Assembly (NCBI GenBank): GCA_030834965.1
Contig: JAUQWW010000014.1
Coordinates: forward strand, 26,636 to 90,635
Length of the DNA stretch: 64,000 nt
Source: Gallionellaceae bacterium
Lineage (GTDB): Bacteria; Pseudomonadota; Gammaproteobacteria; Burkholderiales; Gallionellaceae
Direction of reading: 5' to 3'
Within the stretch, counting starts at the first letter, position 1, and each line of letters begins with the position of its first letter. The position numbers and the translations under genes are program-made. Below are positions 1-7,580 of the stretch, in pieces. The notes beneath the pieces were generated by a model. That model saw only the letters and a program-made list of their open reading frames with translations. It made no database searches and was not told the origin of the DNA.

Positions 1-208
1 AAACTTTTCTGTTTTCCGGATCTTTGGCGACGCCGAGCACCATGATTTTCTGGGGATGCCCCTCATGCGTCGAATTCTTCCAGGCTGATTTAATCTCGGC
101 CGATTGTGCCGATGCTGCCATTTCCCCCGTTGGTGACGTTGCACAGGCCGTCAACAATGCCGCAACCAACAACCCAAAACCGAGCGAACTTTTCAGCGTC
201 TGTATCAT
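1..208 (-). CDS. Putative lipoprotein, 3' part cut by the window edge
   Basis: Reading from an ATG at 208 to the left edge gives an open frame of 69 codons without a stop. The start is preceded by a strong AAGGGGG ribosome binding site. The protein begins MIQTLKSSLG, followed by a hydrophobic stretch and a lipobox LLTAC, so Cys22 would be lipidated. After that comes a Ser/Ala-rich linker and KIMVLGVAKDPENRKV. This is a type II signal peptide, so the protein should be anchored in an envelope membrane. I recall this kind of start from small uncharacterised lipoproteins with a repeated stress-type domain, but the visible part is too short to assign a family. The gene continues outside the window. 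Confidence 0.75.
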   Translation of the reverse strand, partial: MIQTLKSSLGFGLLVAALLTACATSPTGEMAASAQSAEIKSAWKNSTHEGHPQKIMVLGVAKDPENRKV

Positions 209-534
209 TATTTTTCCCCCTTCAAGCAAAGAAGTCATTTTTTCCAGCAACGCGCCAGCCACAGCAACGTGCTGCCTCCATTGCCTACGTTAGCATATTT
301 GCGCAGGAATAAAATCTGTTTTCTTCTGTAAAAACTCCATGATAAACAGCGACGCCCCTGGCTCGGAATGAATTCCCGGCAATATTGTCTACTGCAAAGG
401 ATGCTCCCGGATTTCGTGGAAACACAGCCGTCTGCCTCTCAACCGTGGAGTCTCGCGCATGGAATTTATCCCACACCGGCAGGAATTGATACACTACTGA
501 CCTGGCATCGCCTTACCCTGGCGTTACGACAAAT
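209..534. other. Intergenic region with no convincing gene
   Basis: This divergent spacer lies between the lipoprotein gene on the minus strand and bpt on the plus strand. Short open frames exist on both strands, but none has a good ribosome binding site or protein-like composition. It must hold the promoters for both flanking genes. I do not see a clear -35/-10 pair or an operator. Confidence 0.6.
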
Positions 535-1275
535 ATGAACCTGTTGCATGACATCCCGCTATCGGCGCTGCAGTTCTATCTCACCGCGCCCTATCCCTGC
601 AGCTACCTGCCGGATAGGCTGGCGCGCTCGCAGGTTGCCACACCGAGCTTCATGATCACCACGCCTGTCTATTCCGAGCTGGTGCGGCGCGGCTTCCGGC
701 GCAGCGGAACGTTTACCTACCGGCCGCGCTGCGACGATTGCCGAGCCTGCGTGCCGGTACGCGTCGAGGTAAAGTCATTTGCGCCCAAACGCACGCAACG
801 CCGTGCCTGGCAGCACCACAGCGGAATGATTGCGTCCCTGCATGAGCTGACCGACAACGAGGAATACTTCACGCTGTACCAGCGCTATCAGAAAGCGCGC
901 CACCGCGACGGCGGCATGGAGAATGACAGCCGCGAGCAGTACCGCAACTTTCTGCTGCAAAGCCATGTCGATTCCATATTGGTGGAGTTCCGCGAACAGG
1001 ACGTGCTGCGCATGGTGAGCCTCATTGACATTCTCGAGGATGGGCTTTCTTCGGTGTATACGTTTTTCGACCCGGATGTGGCGCATTCCAGTTTCGGCAC
1101 CTACAACGTTCTGTGGCAGATCGAGCTGTGCCGCGAGCTGCAGCTGGATTACCTGTACCTGGGCTACTGGATCAAGGAGAGCGCAAAAATGGCGTACAAA
1201 GCCAACTTCCGTCCCCTGCAGGGTCTGATAAACGGGGAATGGCAACCCCTGTCAGGTCAAGACAACACACCATGA
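535..1275 (+). CDS. bpt: Aspartate/glutamate leucyltransferase (Bpt)
   Basis: This 246-residue protein belongs to the bacterial Ate1-like family, which transfers leucine from Leu-tRNA to N-terminal Asp or Glu of proteins and so marks them for ClpS/ClpAP (N-degron pathway, cytoplasm). The length is typical of Bpt. Family marks are the N-terminal [13 protein letters not shown], the cysteine-rich [12 protein letters not shown] near residues 64-75, and [19 protein letters not shown] near the end. The bacterial subfamily annotated Bpt rather than arginyltransferase is chosen from its length and its proteobacterial type. The stop overlaps the next start (ATGA at 1272-1275), so the downstream membrane protein is probably translationally coupled. 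Confidence 0.93.
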   Translation: MNLLHDIPLSALQFYLTAPYPCSYLPDRLARSQVATPSFMITTPVYSELVRRGFRRSGTFTYRPRCDDCRACVPVRVEVKSFAPKRTQRRAWQHHSGMIASLHELTDNEEYFTLYQRYQKARHRDGGMENDSREQYRNFLLQSHVDSILVEFREQDVLRMVSLIDILEDGLSSVYTFFDPDVAHSSFGTYNVLWQIELCRELQLDYLYLGYWIKESAKMAYKANFRPLQGLINGEWQPLSGQDNTP

Positions 1276-2156
1276 AAACCCGCCTTGCCCTGTTCTCGCT
1301 TGCACTGGTGGTGCTGCCCGTACTGTCCGCCTGGCTGTCCGGCATGGGCTTGCCGGAACACTCGGCCATTGAGGGGAATGCAATGCTTCCGGCACTCATC
1401 GCCGGCCTGGTCGTGGCCGTAGCCATCCTGCTGCTCGACGCTCGCACATACCGTCGCACCGGCTCCAGCCTGCTGCACAAACAACGGCGCTATATCGCCT
1501 GGCTGAGCGTCGCGGGCGCTGCTCTGGGTGCGCTGCTGGCCTATCTCAACTATTACGCGGAAAGCTGGATGACCGCCGCCGGCAGTCTGATGCAATCCCT
1601 GCTGCTCGCCGCGTTGCTGGGTGCCGTGCTGCTGCCCGGAGTGCTGGTCACGCGCCTGTGGCTTGCGGGCTTTCCCGGCCTGCTGCGCAGCCTCACGCGG
1701 ATGCCGGCACTGCCCGAGCCCGGGCGCGAGCCCGCCGCTTCGTTGCTGCTGCTTGCTGCCTTGAGCGGCCTGCTCGGCGGCGCAGTATGGCCCGCGCAAC
1801 TCTTCTGGCTGCTGTGGCTGTCGCCCTTGCTGCTGCTGGCCGCGCTGCAGGTGCTGTGGCACGAAAGCACGATTTTCTCCGGGCTGAATCAGGGCGACTG
1901 GAGCCGCATCGTGCTGGCCAGCCTGTCCGGCCTGCTGACCGGAGGCATGGCACTGGCCACCTATACACTGGCGGGCGGCGCTGTGTATTTCTCGCTGCCC
2001 ATGCCGCCGCTCAGCATCACGCTCGGCCTGTGCCTGTTCGGGCTGCTGTGCCTGCAGCTCGGCGACATCATGGCGGAGCCATGGCGCGGCAAGAAACGCT
2101 CGGAAATATTCAAGAGAAAGCCCTTCCCTATTCAAGTCGTCGTCAAGAAAGATTGA
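1272..2156 (+). CDS. Polytopic membrane protein of unknown function
   Basis: I do not recognise this 294-residue protein. The start is the ATG at 1272 that overlaps the bpt stop in ATGA. An upstream in-frame ATG at 1113 lies deep inside bpt and is unlikely. The sequence is dominated by hydrophobic helices rich in Leu and Ala, about seven or eight membrane segments, and ends in a basic tail ([17 protein letters not shown]) that is probably cytoplasmic. It sits between bpt and pyrD with almost no spacing (stop 2156, pyrD start 2160), so the three genes look like one operon. There is no recognisable transporter or enzyme motif. Confidence 0.8.
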   Translation: MKTRLALFSLALVVLPVLSAWLSGMGLPEHSAIEGNAMLPALIAGLVVAVAILLLDARTYRRTGSSLLHKQRRYIAWLSVAGAALGALLAYLNYYAESWMTAAGSLMQSLLLAALLGAVLLPGVLVTRLWLAGFPGLLRSLTRMPALPEPGREPAASLLLLAALSGLLGGAVWPAQLFWLLWLSPLLLLAALQVLWHESTIFSGLNQGDWSRIVLASLSGLLTGGMALATYTLAGGAVYFSLPMPPLSITLGLCLFGLLCLQLGDIMAEPWRGKKRSEIFKRKPFPIQVVVKKD

Positions 2157-2159
2157 TTG

Positions 2160-3212
2160 ATGTACCCACTGATACGCCCGCTGCTTTTTTCTCTCGATGC
2201 GGAAACCGCGCACCACATGACGCTCGATGCGCTGCAGAAGGCGCACAGGTGCGGCGTGCTGCCGCTGTTTGCCAGACGCCCCCCCGACGATCCGCGCACG
2301 GTCATGGGCCTGACCTTTCCCAACCCGGTTGGGCTGGCCGCCGGCATGGACAAGAACGGCGCTTACATTGATGCGCTGGCCGAACTCGGTTTTGGTTTCA
2401 TCGAGATCGGCACCGTCACGCCGCGCCCGCAGCCGGGCAACCCCAAGCCGCGCATGTTCCGCCTGCCCGAGGCGCAGGCCATTATCAACCGCATGGGCTT
2501 CAACAATCTCGGCGCGGATGCGCTTGTCGAAAACGTAAAGCGCGCAAAATATTCCGGCATAGTGGGCATCAACATCGGCAAGAATTTCGATACGCCGATT
2601 GAGAAGGCCGCCGACGATTACATCATCTGCCTGCGCAAGGTGTATGCACTTGCCAGTTATGTCACGATCAACATCTCCTCGCCCAACACCAAGAATCTGC
2701 GCCAGTTGCAGGGCAGCGATGAACTGGACGCGCTGCTTGCACAACTCAAGGCGGAACAGGAAAAGCTGGCCGAGCTGCATGGCAAATATGTGCCGATGGC
2801 ACTGAAGATTGCGCCCGACCTGGACCAGGAACAGATTCAGCAGATCGCCGCACTGCTCATGCGCCACCGCATCGATTGCGTGATCGCCACCAACACCACG
2901 CTGTCGCGCGAGGGCGTGGAACGCCTGCCGCAGCACAGCGAGGCGGGCGGGCTAAGCGGTGCGCCGGTGCGCGAAAAGTCCACAGCCGTCATCCGCCAGC
3001 TTGCTGCTGCGCTGCAAGGATCACTGCCCATCATCGGCGTGGGCGGCATACTGAGCGGAGCGGATGCAGCAGAAAAAATCAGCGCCGGCGCGGCTCTGGT
3101 GCAGGTCTACAGCGGCCTGGTTTATCGCGGCGCGGATTTGATTGGCGAATGCGCGGAAGCGATACGGCGTGCACCGAAACACGTCCCCTCCCCCTTGCAG
3201 GGGGAGGGCTAG
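2160..3212 (+). CDS. pyrD: Dihydroorotate dehydrogenase (quinone), class 2
   Basis: PyrD oxidises dihydroorotate to orotate with FMN and passes electrons to ubiquinone at the inner membrane (fourth step of pyrimidine synthesis). The 350-residue length and the N-terminal amphipathic extension before the barrel are those of class 2. Visible marks are [25 protein letters not shown], and [12 protein letters not shown] with the catalytic serine at about residue 174. Near the end are IGVGGI and a phosphate-binding loop. ATG 2160 is preferred to the TTG three bases earlier. The last residues ([10 protein letters not shown]) are encoded by a dispersed GC-rich repeat that runs through the stop codon, so the C-terminus is probably not native. 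Confidence 0.95.
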   Translation: MYPLIRPLLFSLDAETAHHMTLDALQKAHRCGVLPLFARRPPDDPRTVMGLTFPNPVGLAAGMDKNGAYIDALAELGFGFIEIGTVTPRPQPGNPKPRMFRLPEAQAIINRMGFNNLGADALVENVKRAKYSGIVGINIGKNFDTPIEKAADDYIICLRKVYALASYVTINISSPNTKNLRQLQGSDELDALLAQLKAEQEKLAELHGKYVPMALKIAPDLDQEQIQQIAALLMRHRIDCVIATNTTLSREGVERLPQHSEAGGLSGAPVREKSTAVIRQLAAALQGSLPIIGVGGILSGADAAEKISAGAALVQVYSGLVYRGADLIGECAEAIRRAPKHVPSPLQGEG

Positions 3213-3220
3213 GGAGAGGG
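3185..3220. repeat. Dispersed GC-rich hairpin repeat, copy 1
   Basis: A CCCTCCCC / GGGGAGGG hairpin is followed by AGGGAGAGGG. It belongs to the same family as copies near 17663, 22056, 23789, 25277 and 28793. This copy overlaps the pyrD 3' end and contains its TAG stop. Confidence 0.7.
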
Positions 3221-3246
3221 TAGAAACGCGTTTTCTCTGCGCTTCC

Positions 3247-4719
3247 TTACCCCAGGTTCACCGGCACAAACATCTTGTTATCCCCGCGCAGGATCAGCAA
3301 CGCAACGCGCTTGTCGCGCTTGGCGATCGACGAACTCAGCTGTTCGATGCTGGCGATTCTTTCGCCATTCACGGCCAGGATGACGTCACCCCGCCTGATC
3401 CCGGCCTTTGCTGCGGGCCCATCCTCGACGTTTTCCACCAGCAGGCCCTCATCAACATCGACCTTCCTGCGCTCCTCCGGCGTGAGGGGGCGAACCGCAA
3501 GGCCCAGCCGGCCGCTGTCTTCTTCGTCCACTTTCCCGCTGAAGCCGGCGCTCTTCATTTCGCCGACGCTCATGGTTATTTCCTTGCTCTTGCCTTTGTG
3601 CCAAAGCTCCAGTTTGGCAACTGCTCCCGGTGTCTGTTCGCTCACCAGCGGAGGCAAGTCGGATGAACGCTCGATATTCTTGCCATTGAATTTCAGGATC
3701 ACGTCACCCGGCTCGATGCCAGCTTTTTCTGCCGGACTGCCTTTTTCCACCGAGCTCACCAGCGCACCGACAGGCTTGTCCAGACCGAAGGTGTCGGCCA
3801 ATTGCTGATTCACTTCCTGGATCATCACGCCGAGGCGCCCGCGGCTCACCTTGCCGTGATCGAGCAGCTGCCGCTCCACCTTCATCGCCACATCAATCGG
3901 AATGGCAAACGACAGGCCCTGATAACCGCCGCTACGGCTGTAGATCTGCGAATTGATGCCGATCACCTCGCCGTTCGCGTTGAACAGTGGCCCGCCGGAA
4001 TTGCCGGGATTAACGGCAACGTCGGTTTGCAGGAAAGGGACATAGCCCTCATCGGGCAGCGAGCGTGATTTCGCGGAGATGATCCCCGCCGTCACCGTGT
4101 TCTCGAAGCCGAAAGGTGATCCGATTGCGATTACCCAGTCACCCACGCGTGCACTCTGCGGATCGCCGATCTTCACCGTCGGCAGATCTTTTGCATCGAT
4201 CTTCAGCACGGCAACATCGGACAGCTTGTCCAGTCCCGCCACCTTGGCCTTGAACTCCCGTTTGTCGGTGAGTTTGACCGTCACCTCATCCGCATCCGCC
4301 ACCACATGTGCATTGGTCAGGATGACCCCATCAGAACTGACGATGAAACCGGAGCCCAGCTCCCTGGCGGGAACAGCGCCATGAGGAGCAGGCGGCTGGA
4401 AGCGGCGAAAAAATTCGTAAAATGGATCGTTCGGGTCCACCTGCGGAAATCTGGAAAAACCGGTTTTGACCTTTGACGACACGCTGATATTGACCACGGC
4501 CTTGCCCTGCTGTGCGGCGATCTCGGCGAAGTCAGGCAGCGTGATGGTTGCCCTGCGGGATGGCTCAGCCACGACTGCTACTTCATTGGGGACCGCCTGC
4601 GCCTCTGAAAAAGGCGAGTAGCCAAATTGGGCGTGTGCGCCATAACCGGCCGCCATGGCCGCGGCTACCATGAGCCCCAGCGTGGCCCGCTGGCGCAGTC
4701 TGGATTGATTACCGAACAT
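3247..4719 (-). CDS. degQ: Periplasmic serine endoprotease, DegQ/DegP (HtrA) family
   Basis: This 490-residue HtrA protease/chaperone acts in protein quality control in the periplasm. A signal-peptide-like N-terminus ends near AHA (residue 30). The trypsin-like domain shows the catalytic triad: His138 in TNAHVV, Asp168 in LSDVAVLK and Ser241 in GNSGGPL. Two PDZ domains follow at about 295-385 and 403-485. The start has an excellent AAGGAGG ribosome binding site. It could equally be called DegP or MucD; the Q-loop details that separate them cannot be judged here. It is convergent with pyrD and has its own promoter at 4790-4818. Confidence 0.93.
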   Translation of the reverse strand: MFGNQSRLRQRATLGLMVAAAMAAGYGAHAQFGYSPFSEAQAVPNEVAVVAEPSRRATITLPDFAEIAAQQGKAVVNISVSSKVKTGFSRFPQVDPNDPFYEFFRRFQPPAPHGAVPARELGSGFIVSSDGVILTNAHVVADADEVTVKLTDKREFKAKVAGLDKLSDVAVLKIDAKDLPTVKIGDPQSARVGDWVIAIGSPFGFENTVTAGIISAKSRSLPDEGYVPFLQTDVAVNPGNSGGPLFNANGEVIGINSQIYSRSGGYQGLSFAIPIDVAMKVERQLLDHGKVSRGRLGVMIQEVNQQLADTFGLDKPVGALVSSVEKGSPAEKAGIEPGDVILKFNGKNIERSSDLPPLVSEQTPGAVAKLELWHKGKSKEITMSVGEMKSAGFSGKVDEEDSGRLGLAVRPLTPEERRKVDVDEGLLVENVEDGPAAKAGIRRGDVILAVNGERIASIEQLSSSIAKRDKRVALLILRGDNKMFVPVNLG

Positions 4720-4789
4720 GGAAATATCCTCCTTCGAGATAACGAAATTGAATCAGCGGCCATCCGGAGAATTGGCCTTAGCAGTGCAA

Positions 4790-4818
4790 AATATATTAAC
4801 TGGCCGGTGAAATTTCAA
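4790..4818 (-). promoter_or_regulatory. Sigma-70-type promoter for degQ
   Basis: On the minus strand TTGAAA (4818-4813) is separated by 17 bases from TATATT (4795-4790). Each hexamer matches five of six consensus bases. The predicted transcription start is near 4783, giving a leader of about 64 bases to the degQ ATG. Confidence 0.6.
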
Positions 4819-4930
4819 CCCCCTCCAAAAATACCCCCTGCAAAGAGGAAGGCACCGGTATGGCTCTAATAATGAATCCTGCGAAAGGCTAATAGAATGC
4901 CCGGGCAAACAAACTTTGCGACAGCATCAT

Positions 4931-4966
4931 AAAAAAAGCCTTGCTGGTTCGCAGCAAGGCTTTTCT
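4931..4966 (-). terminator. Rho-independent terminator after the first psiF-like gene
   Basis: The inverted repeat GCCTTGCTG / CAGCAAGGC (4938-4946 and 4952-4960) is flanked by A/T runs. Read on the minus strand it ends in a run of T. Its core is shared with the terminator at 5631-5673. Confidence 0.85.
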
Positions 4967-4995
4967 TTCATGTGATAAACCAAACCGGAAATGAC

Positions 4996-5388
4996 TTATT
5001 TAGTCCCCGCAGCAGGCGGCGCTTCCTGTAATGCCTTGTCATAATCCTTCCGGGCAGTATCGGTACCTGCCGGCGCCATTCCTCGATTAATCACCGCATA
5101 CTGCACTTCAGCCTCGTTATGGTTCATGCAGACAGCGAGATACTTTTCTTTCTCGTCACCCTTCAAGGCTTTGTTTTTCACATTTTTGTCGCAATACGCT
5201 TTCTTTTGCTGTAATGCGACCGCCTTAACATTGGCCGGCGAACTGGCTTCTGCCAGACACGACTTCATATGAGCAGCGTATTCAGCGGGCGGCAAATGAG
5301 CGCCCCTGGATTCACAATTTCCGGCAAGAACCGGGGTGGCCAGCAGTGCGAATACGCTGAGCGCAATAGCAGTAATAATATGTCTCAC
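4996..5388 (-). CDS. PsiF-like repeat secreted protein, paralogue 1
   Basis: This is a 130-residue secreted protein that starts at GTG 5388 behind a GGAG ribosome binding site. The signal peptide ends near VLA|GN (residue 22). The mature part carries two cysteine-containing segments: MKSCLAEASSPANVKAVA, and KKAYCDKNVKNKALKGDE followed by YLAVCMN. These resemble the PsiF repeat (phosphate-starvation-inducible protein of enterobacteria), whose biochemical role is unknown. The tail is Pro/Ala rich. It is closely related to the genes at 5700-6119 and 9355-9813. It has its own terminator, and an upstream box at 5526-5542 suggests control by a response regulator. Confidence 0.8.
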   Translation of the reverse strand: MRHIITAIALSVFALLATPVLAGNCESRGAHLPPAEYAAHMKSCLAEASSPANVKAVALQQKKAYCDKNVKNKALKGDEKEKYLAVCMNHNEAEVQYAVINRGMAPAGTDTARKDYDKALQEAPPAAGTK

Positions 5389-5513
5389 AAAAATTCTCCT
5401 TTAGCGTGAAGGTCAAAAGAGCAACCGTACTCAAGACCAAGATCATCAAAACGCAGCAAGTTACACCTACCCAAAAAAACCAATGCCGCATGAGTTGGTG
5501 CTTGACGCCATGC

Positions 5514-5542
5514 TGCCAAATGATTCTTAAGCGGCGCTTAAC
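5514..5542 (-). promoter_or_regulatory. PmrA/QseB-like direct-repeat box upstream of psiF paralogue 1
   Basis: On the gene strand two TTAAG half-sites are spaced 11 bases apart. Read on the plus strand this is CTTAAG-N5-CTTAAC (5526-5542), close to the YTTAAK-N5-YTTAAK box of PmrA/BasR-type regulators. A 17-base flank, TGCCAAATGATTCTTAA (5514-5530), recurs identically at 9930-9946 upstream of paralogue 3. The box lies about 140 bases before the start codon. Confidence 0.55.
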
Positions 5543-5630
5543 TCCGTTATGAAGTGCGTATACTGAGATTCATGGGCACAAAAGTCAAAGGTAAATGAAC
5601 TTCCCGGGTGAATAGTATTTGCGACGGCAT

Positions 5631-5673
5631 CAAGAGAAAAGCCTTGCTGGAAACCAGCAAGGCTTTTCTCTTG
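5631..5673 (-). terminator. Strong rho-independent terminator after the second psiF-like gene
   Basis: A perfect 20-base-pair stem (5631-5650 with 5654-5673) with a three-base AAA loop. The core GCCTTGCTGG / CCAGCAAGGC is the same as in the terminator at 4931-4966. The bases beside it (TTTGCGAC.GCATCA) are also shared, so gene and terminator were duplicated together. Confidence 0.88.
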
Positions 5674-5699
5674 AGACGGGAATGCTAAACCTGCAATGC

Positions 5700-6119
5700 T
5701 TACTTAGGCCCTGCAGCAGTCGGCGTTTCCTCCAGCATCTTGTTGTAATCCGTGCCGGCAGTATCGGTATTCGCCGGAGCGATTCGCCGATTGATCGACG
5801 CATACTGCACTTGAGCCTGATTATCGTTCATGCACGATGTGACATAATGCTTTTGCTCGCTACAACCGACATAGGTACTGCAATTTAAGCCTTCATTTTT
5901 TGAGTTACTGACGCAATAGGCGAGTTTTTGTTGAAGGGCAACGGCTTCAACATTGGCCGGGGAACTGGCCTGGTCCAGGCACAACTTCATATGAGAAACG
6001 TATTCCGCAGGTGGCAAATGAGCACCTTTGGATTCACAGCTTTCTTCGTTCCCGGCAAAAACGGATGGGGCCAGCAGTGTGGATATGCTAAGAGCAACAG
6101 CGGCAATAATACGCTTCAT
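5700..6119 (-). CDS. PsiF-like repeat secreted protein, paralogue 2
   Basis: This 139-residue secreted protein starts at ATG 6119 with a GGAG ribosome binding site. The signal peptide ends near VFA|GN. The mature part repeats the pattern of its neighbour: CESKGAHLPPAEY, MKLCLDQASSPANVEAVA and QQKLAYC. In the second repeat the canonical KNKALKGDEKE segment is replaced by a cysteine-rich variant, LNCSTYVGCSEQ, so this copy has eight cysteines in the mature part. Function is unknown and export to the periplasm is likely. Unlike its two relatives it has no recognisable TTAAG-N6-TTAAG box in the 190 bases upstream. Confidence 0.78.
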   Translation of the reverse strand: MKRIIAAVALSISTLLAPSVFAGNEESCESKGAHLPPAEYVSHMKLCLDQASSPANVEAVALQQKLAYCVSNSKNEGLNCSTYVGCSEQKHYVTSCMNDNQAQVQYASINRRIAPANTDTAGTDYNKMLEETPTAAGPK

Positions 6120-6311
6120 AAGAGATTCTCCTTAAAATCGGTAGCCATTTTCGAATTCCATGTACAACATGCCAGCGGGTTGAGTTTCCATCATACTAAC
6201 TTGGCCAACATGCGCAATTGGACTTTAGTACACCGTGCCTCTTTGCCATGAACGCCACTGTAGCCACCAAAGTAAATATTCCATAAATACAAATAGATAT
6301 AACTTACGGCG

Positions 6312-7355
6312 TTAGCGCTCCAGACTCAAATCCATCTCGGTGCTATCCCCCTTACGCACTGACACCTTCTCGTCCACCGTCTTGTAGCCTTCCATCTTCA
6401 CACTCAGCGCATGCACGCCTGGCTCCATTTCCAGGCGCAACGGCGACAGACCGTAATACACGCCGTCCAGATAGACCTTGGCGCGTGTGGGCTTGGTATT
6501 AATCAGAAACAGGCCGCTCGTTGCGGTGGCACGCGGCTCTTGAGTTTGCGGCAGAACAACCGCACTCGCAGCCGGCATCGGCGCGGCTTGCTGCACCGGG
6601 AGTGTTGGCGCAGGCGCAATGGGCGCATGCACGGCACTTGGCGCAACCAGCACGGACACTCCGGGAATCGGTCTCGTGCCGGGCGTCAGGTTGAACAGCT
6701 CGGGACTCGCAGCCATCAGGCTGTCACTGATCGCTTTGGTAGTTTTATCGGTGACAACACCCAATTCCTTGCGCAGGTAATTGGCGACGTCTTTCTTGTT
6801 ATTTCCCGACACGCCCGCAAAGCGGTCGTTTTTTTCCACCACGATGCCGGACCACACCACCTTGCCCGTCTTTATTTCTTTCAGCGACGTCTCGATGGCG
6901 ATGGAGACCTCGTCGCGCCCTTTGACATCGTAGGTCAGCTCTTTCACCGTACCGCTCAAATCAAACAGCGCGGTGCCATCCTGCGCCTCTCTCACCTGAA
7001 AACCGGCATCATCCAGGCTGGTCTTCATCGCATTGGTCACAACCGTTGCCACATCCTGATCCAGCACGAGGTCCTTGCCGCGCATCCCGGATACAAATTC
7101 CGCACCTGTTCCGATCTTGCGCGGGTTGCCTATGCTGCGTACATCCGCGTAACGGTTGATACGAATACTGGCTGCATACTTCATCGAAGGCGCATTGGGA
7201 CTGGCTTTCTTGCTTTCGGCAACATGGATGGCATTGCCATCCTCGTCGCCAAACATGCCGCCCAACGTGGGCATGCCCGCATTGGAGCAGCCAGCCGCAG
7301 ATATCACCACCAGACTCAAGAGGATTCGTCGCAGGAATTGCTTCATCATGCCCAT
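6312..7355 (-). CDS. Lipoprotein with C-terminal PEGA domain
   Basis: This 347-residue protein has a lipobox ending in Cys23 (ISAAGC), so it should be anchored to an envelope membrane. Residues of about 50-220 form an unrecognised domain (Asn/Arg-rich start, KTGKVVWSG in the middle). A Pro/Ala-rich linker follows at about 230-285. The last 70 residues form a PEGA domain: INTKPTRAKVYLDGVYYG, SPLRLEMEPGVHALSVKMEG. PEGA domains are beta-sandwich modules that often bind surface layers or other envelope proteins. The ATGs at 7349 and 7346 are possible alternative starts and the ribosome binding site is weak for all. No operon partner is obvious. Confidence 0.8.
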   Translation of the reverse strand: MGMMKQFLRRILLSLVVISAAGCSNAGMPTLGGMFGDEDGNAIHVAESKKASPNAPSMKYAASIRINRYADVRSIGNPRKIGTGAEFVSGMRGKDLVLDQDVATVVTNAMKTSLDDAGFQVREAQDGTALFDLSGTVKELTYDVKGRDEVSIAIETSLKEIKTGKVVWSGIVVEKNDRFAGVSGNNKKDVANYLRKELGVVTDKTTKAISDSLMAASPELFNLTPGTRPIPGVSVLVAPSAVHAPIAPAPTLPVQQAAPMPAASAVVLPQTQEPRATATSGLFLINTKPTRAKVYLDGVYYGLSPLRLEMEPGVHALSVKMEGYKTVDEKVSVRKGDSTEMDLSLER

Positions 7356-7490
7356 CCGTTAATATCCAAGGTCGCGAGTATAACAAGGACTAAACCAGCC
7401 CGAAATGTATTCGGCACGACACGTGTCGTGCCAGTTGGCGAGCGGAACAATCATGGTGCAATTATCTGCTGTTAACTATTTCACACGCGC

Positions 7491-7516
7491 AAAAAGCAGG
7501 GGGCCGAAGCCCCCTG
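7491..7516 (-). terminator. Rho-independent terminator of the cytochrome-porin gene
   Basis: CAGGGGGC / GCCCCCTG (7497-7504 and 7509-7516) with a UUCG-type tetraloop on the minus strand, followed on that strand by CTTTTT. Confidence 0.88.
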
Positions 7517-7580
7517 TTGATAATGCAATTGCTGTTGTTTGATGGGCTACGTGCCCCATCCTACGCAAGCTTAACCTAGC

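Noticed and set aside
24..293. Plus-strand open frame of 89 codons at the left edge
   Set aside because: It is antisense to a better frame with a lipobox and strong ribosome binding site, and its own composition is not protein-like.
285..494. 69-codon minus-strand frame in the first intergenic region
   Set aside because: No ribosome binding site, composition not protein-like, no family features.
1257..2936. 559-codon open frame on the minus strand opposite the membrane protein and pyrD
   Set aside because: Long antisense frame caused by high GC codon bias; it covers two recognised genes and has a Gln/Arg/Ala-rich, low-complexity product.
4800..4870. Possible sigma-E promoter for degQ
   Set aside because: No GAACTT-type -35 was found; a good sigma-70 pair at 4790-4818 explains transcription better.
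5500..5540. Possible sigma-54 promoter before the psiF-like genes (TTTGGCA element)
   Set aside because: The GG and GC dinucleotides are not at the required spacing in either copy.
6411..7475. 354-codon plus-strand frame opposite the PEGA lipoprotein
   Set aside because: His/Arg-rich antisense frame; the minus frame has lipobox and PEGA motifs.
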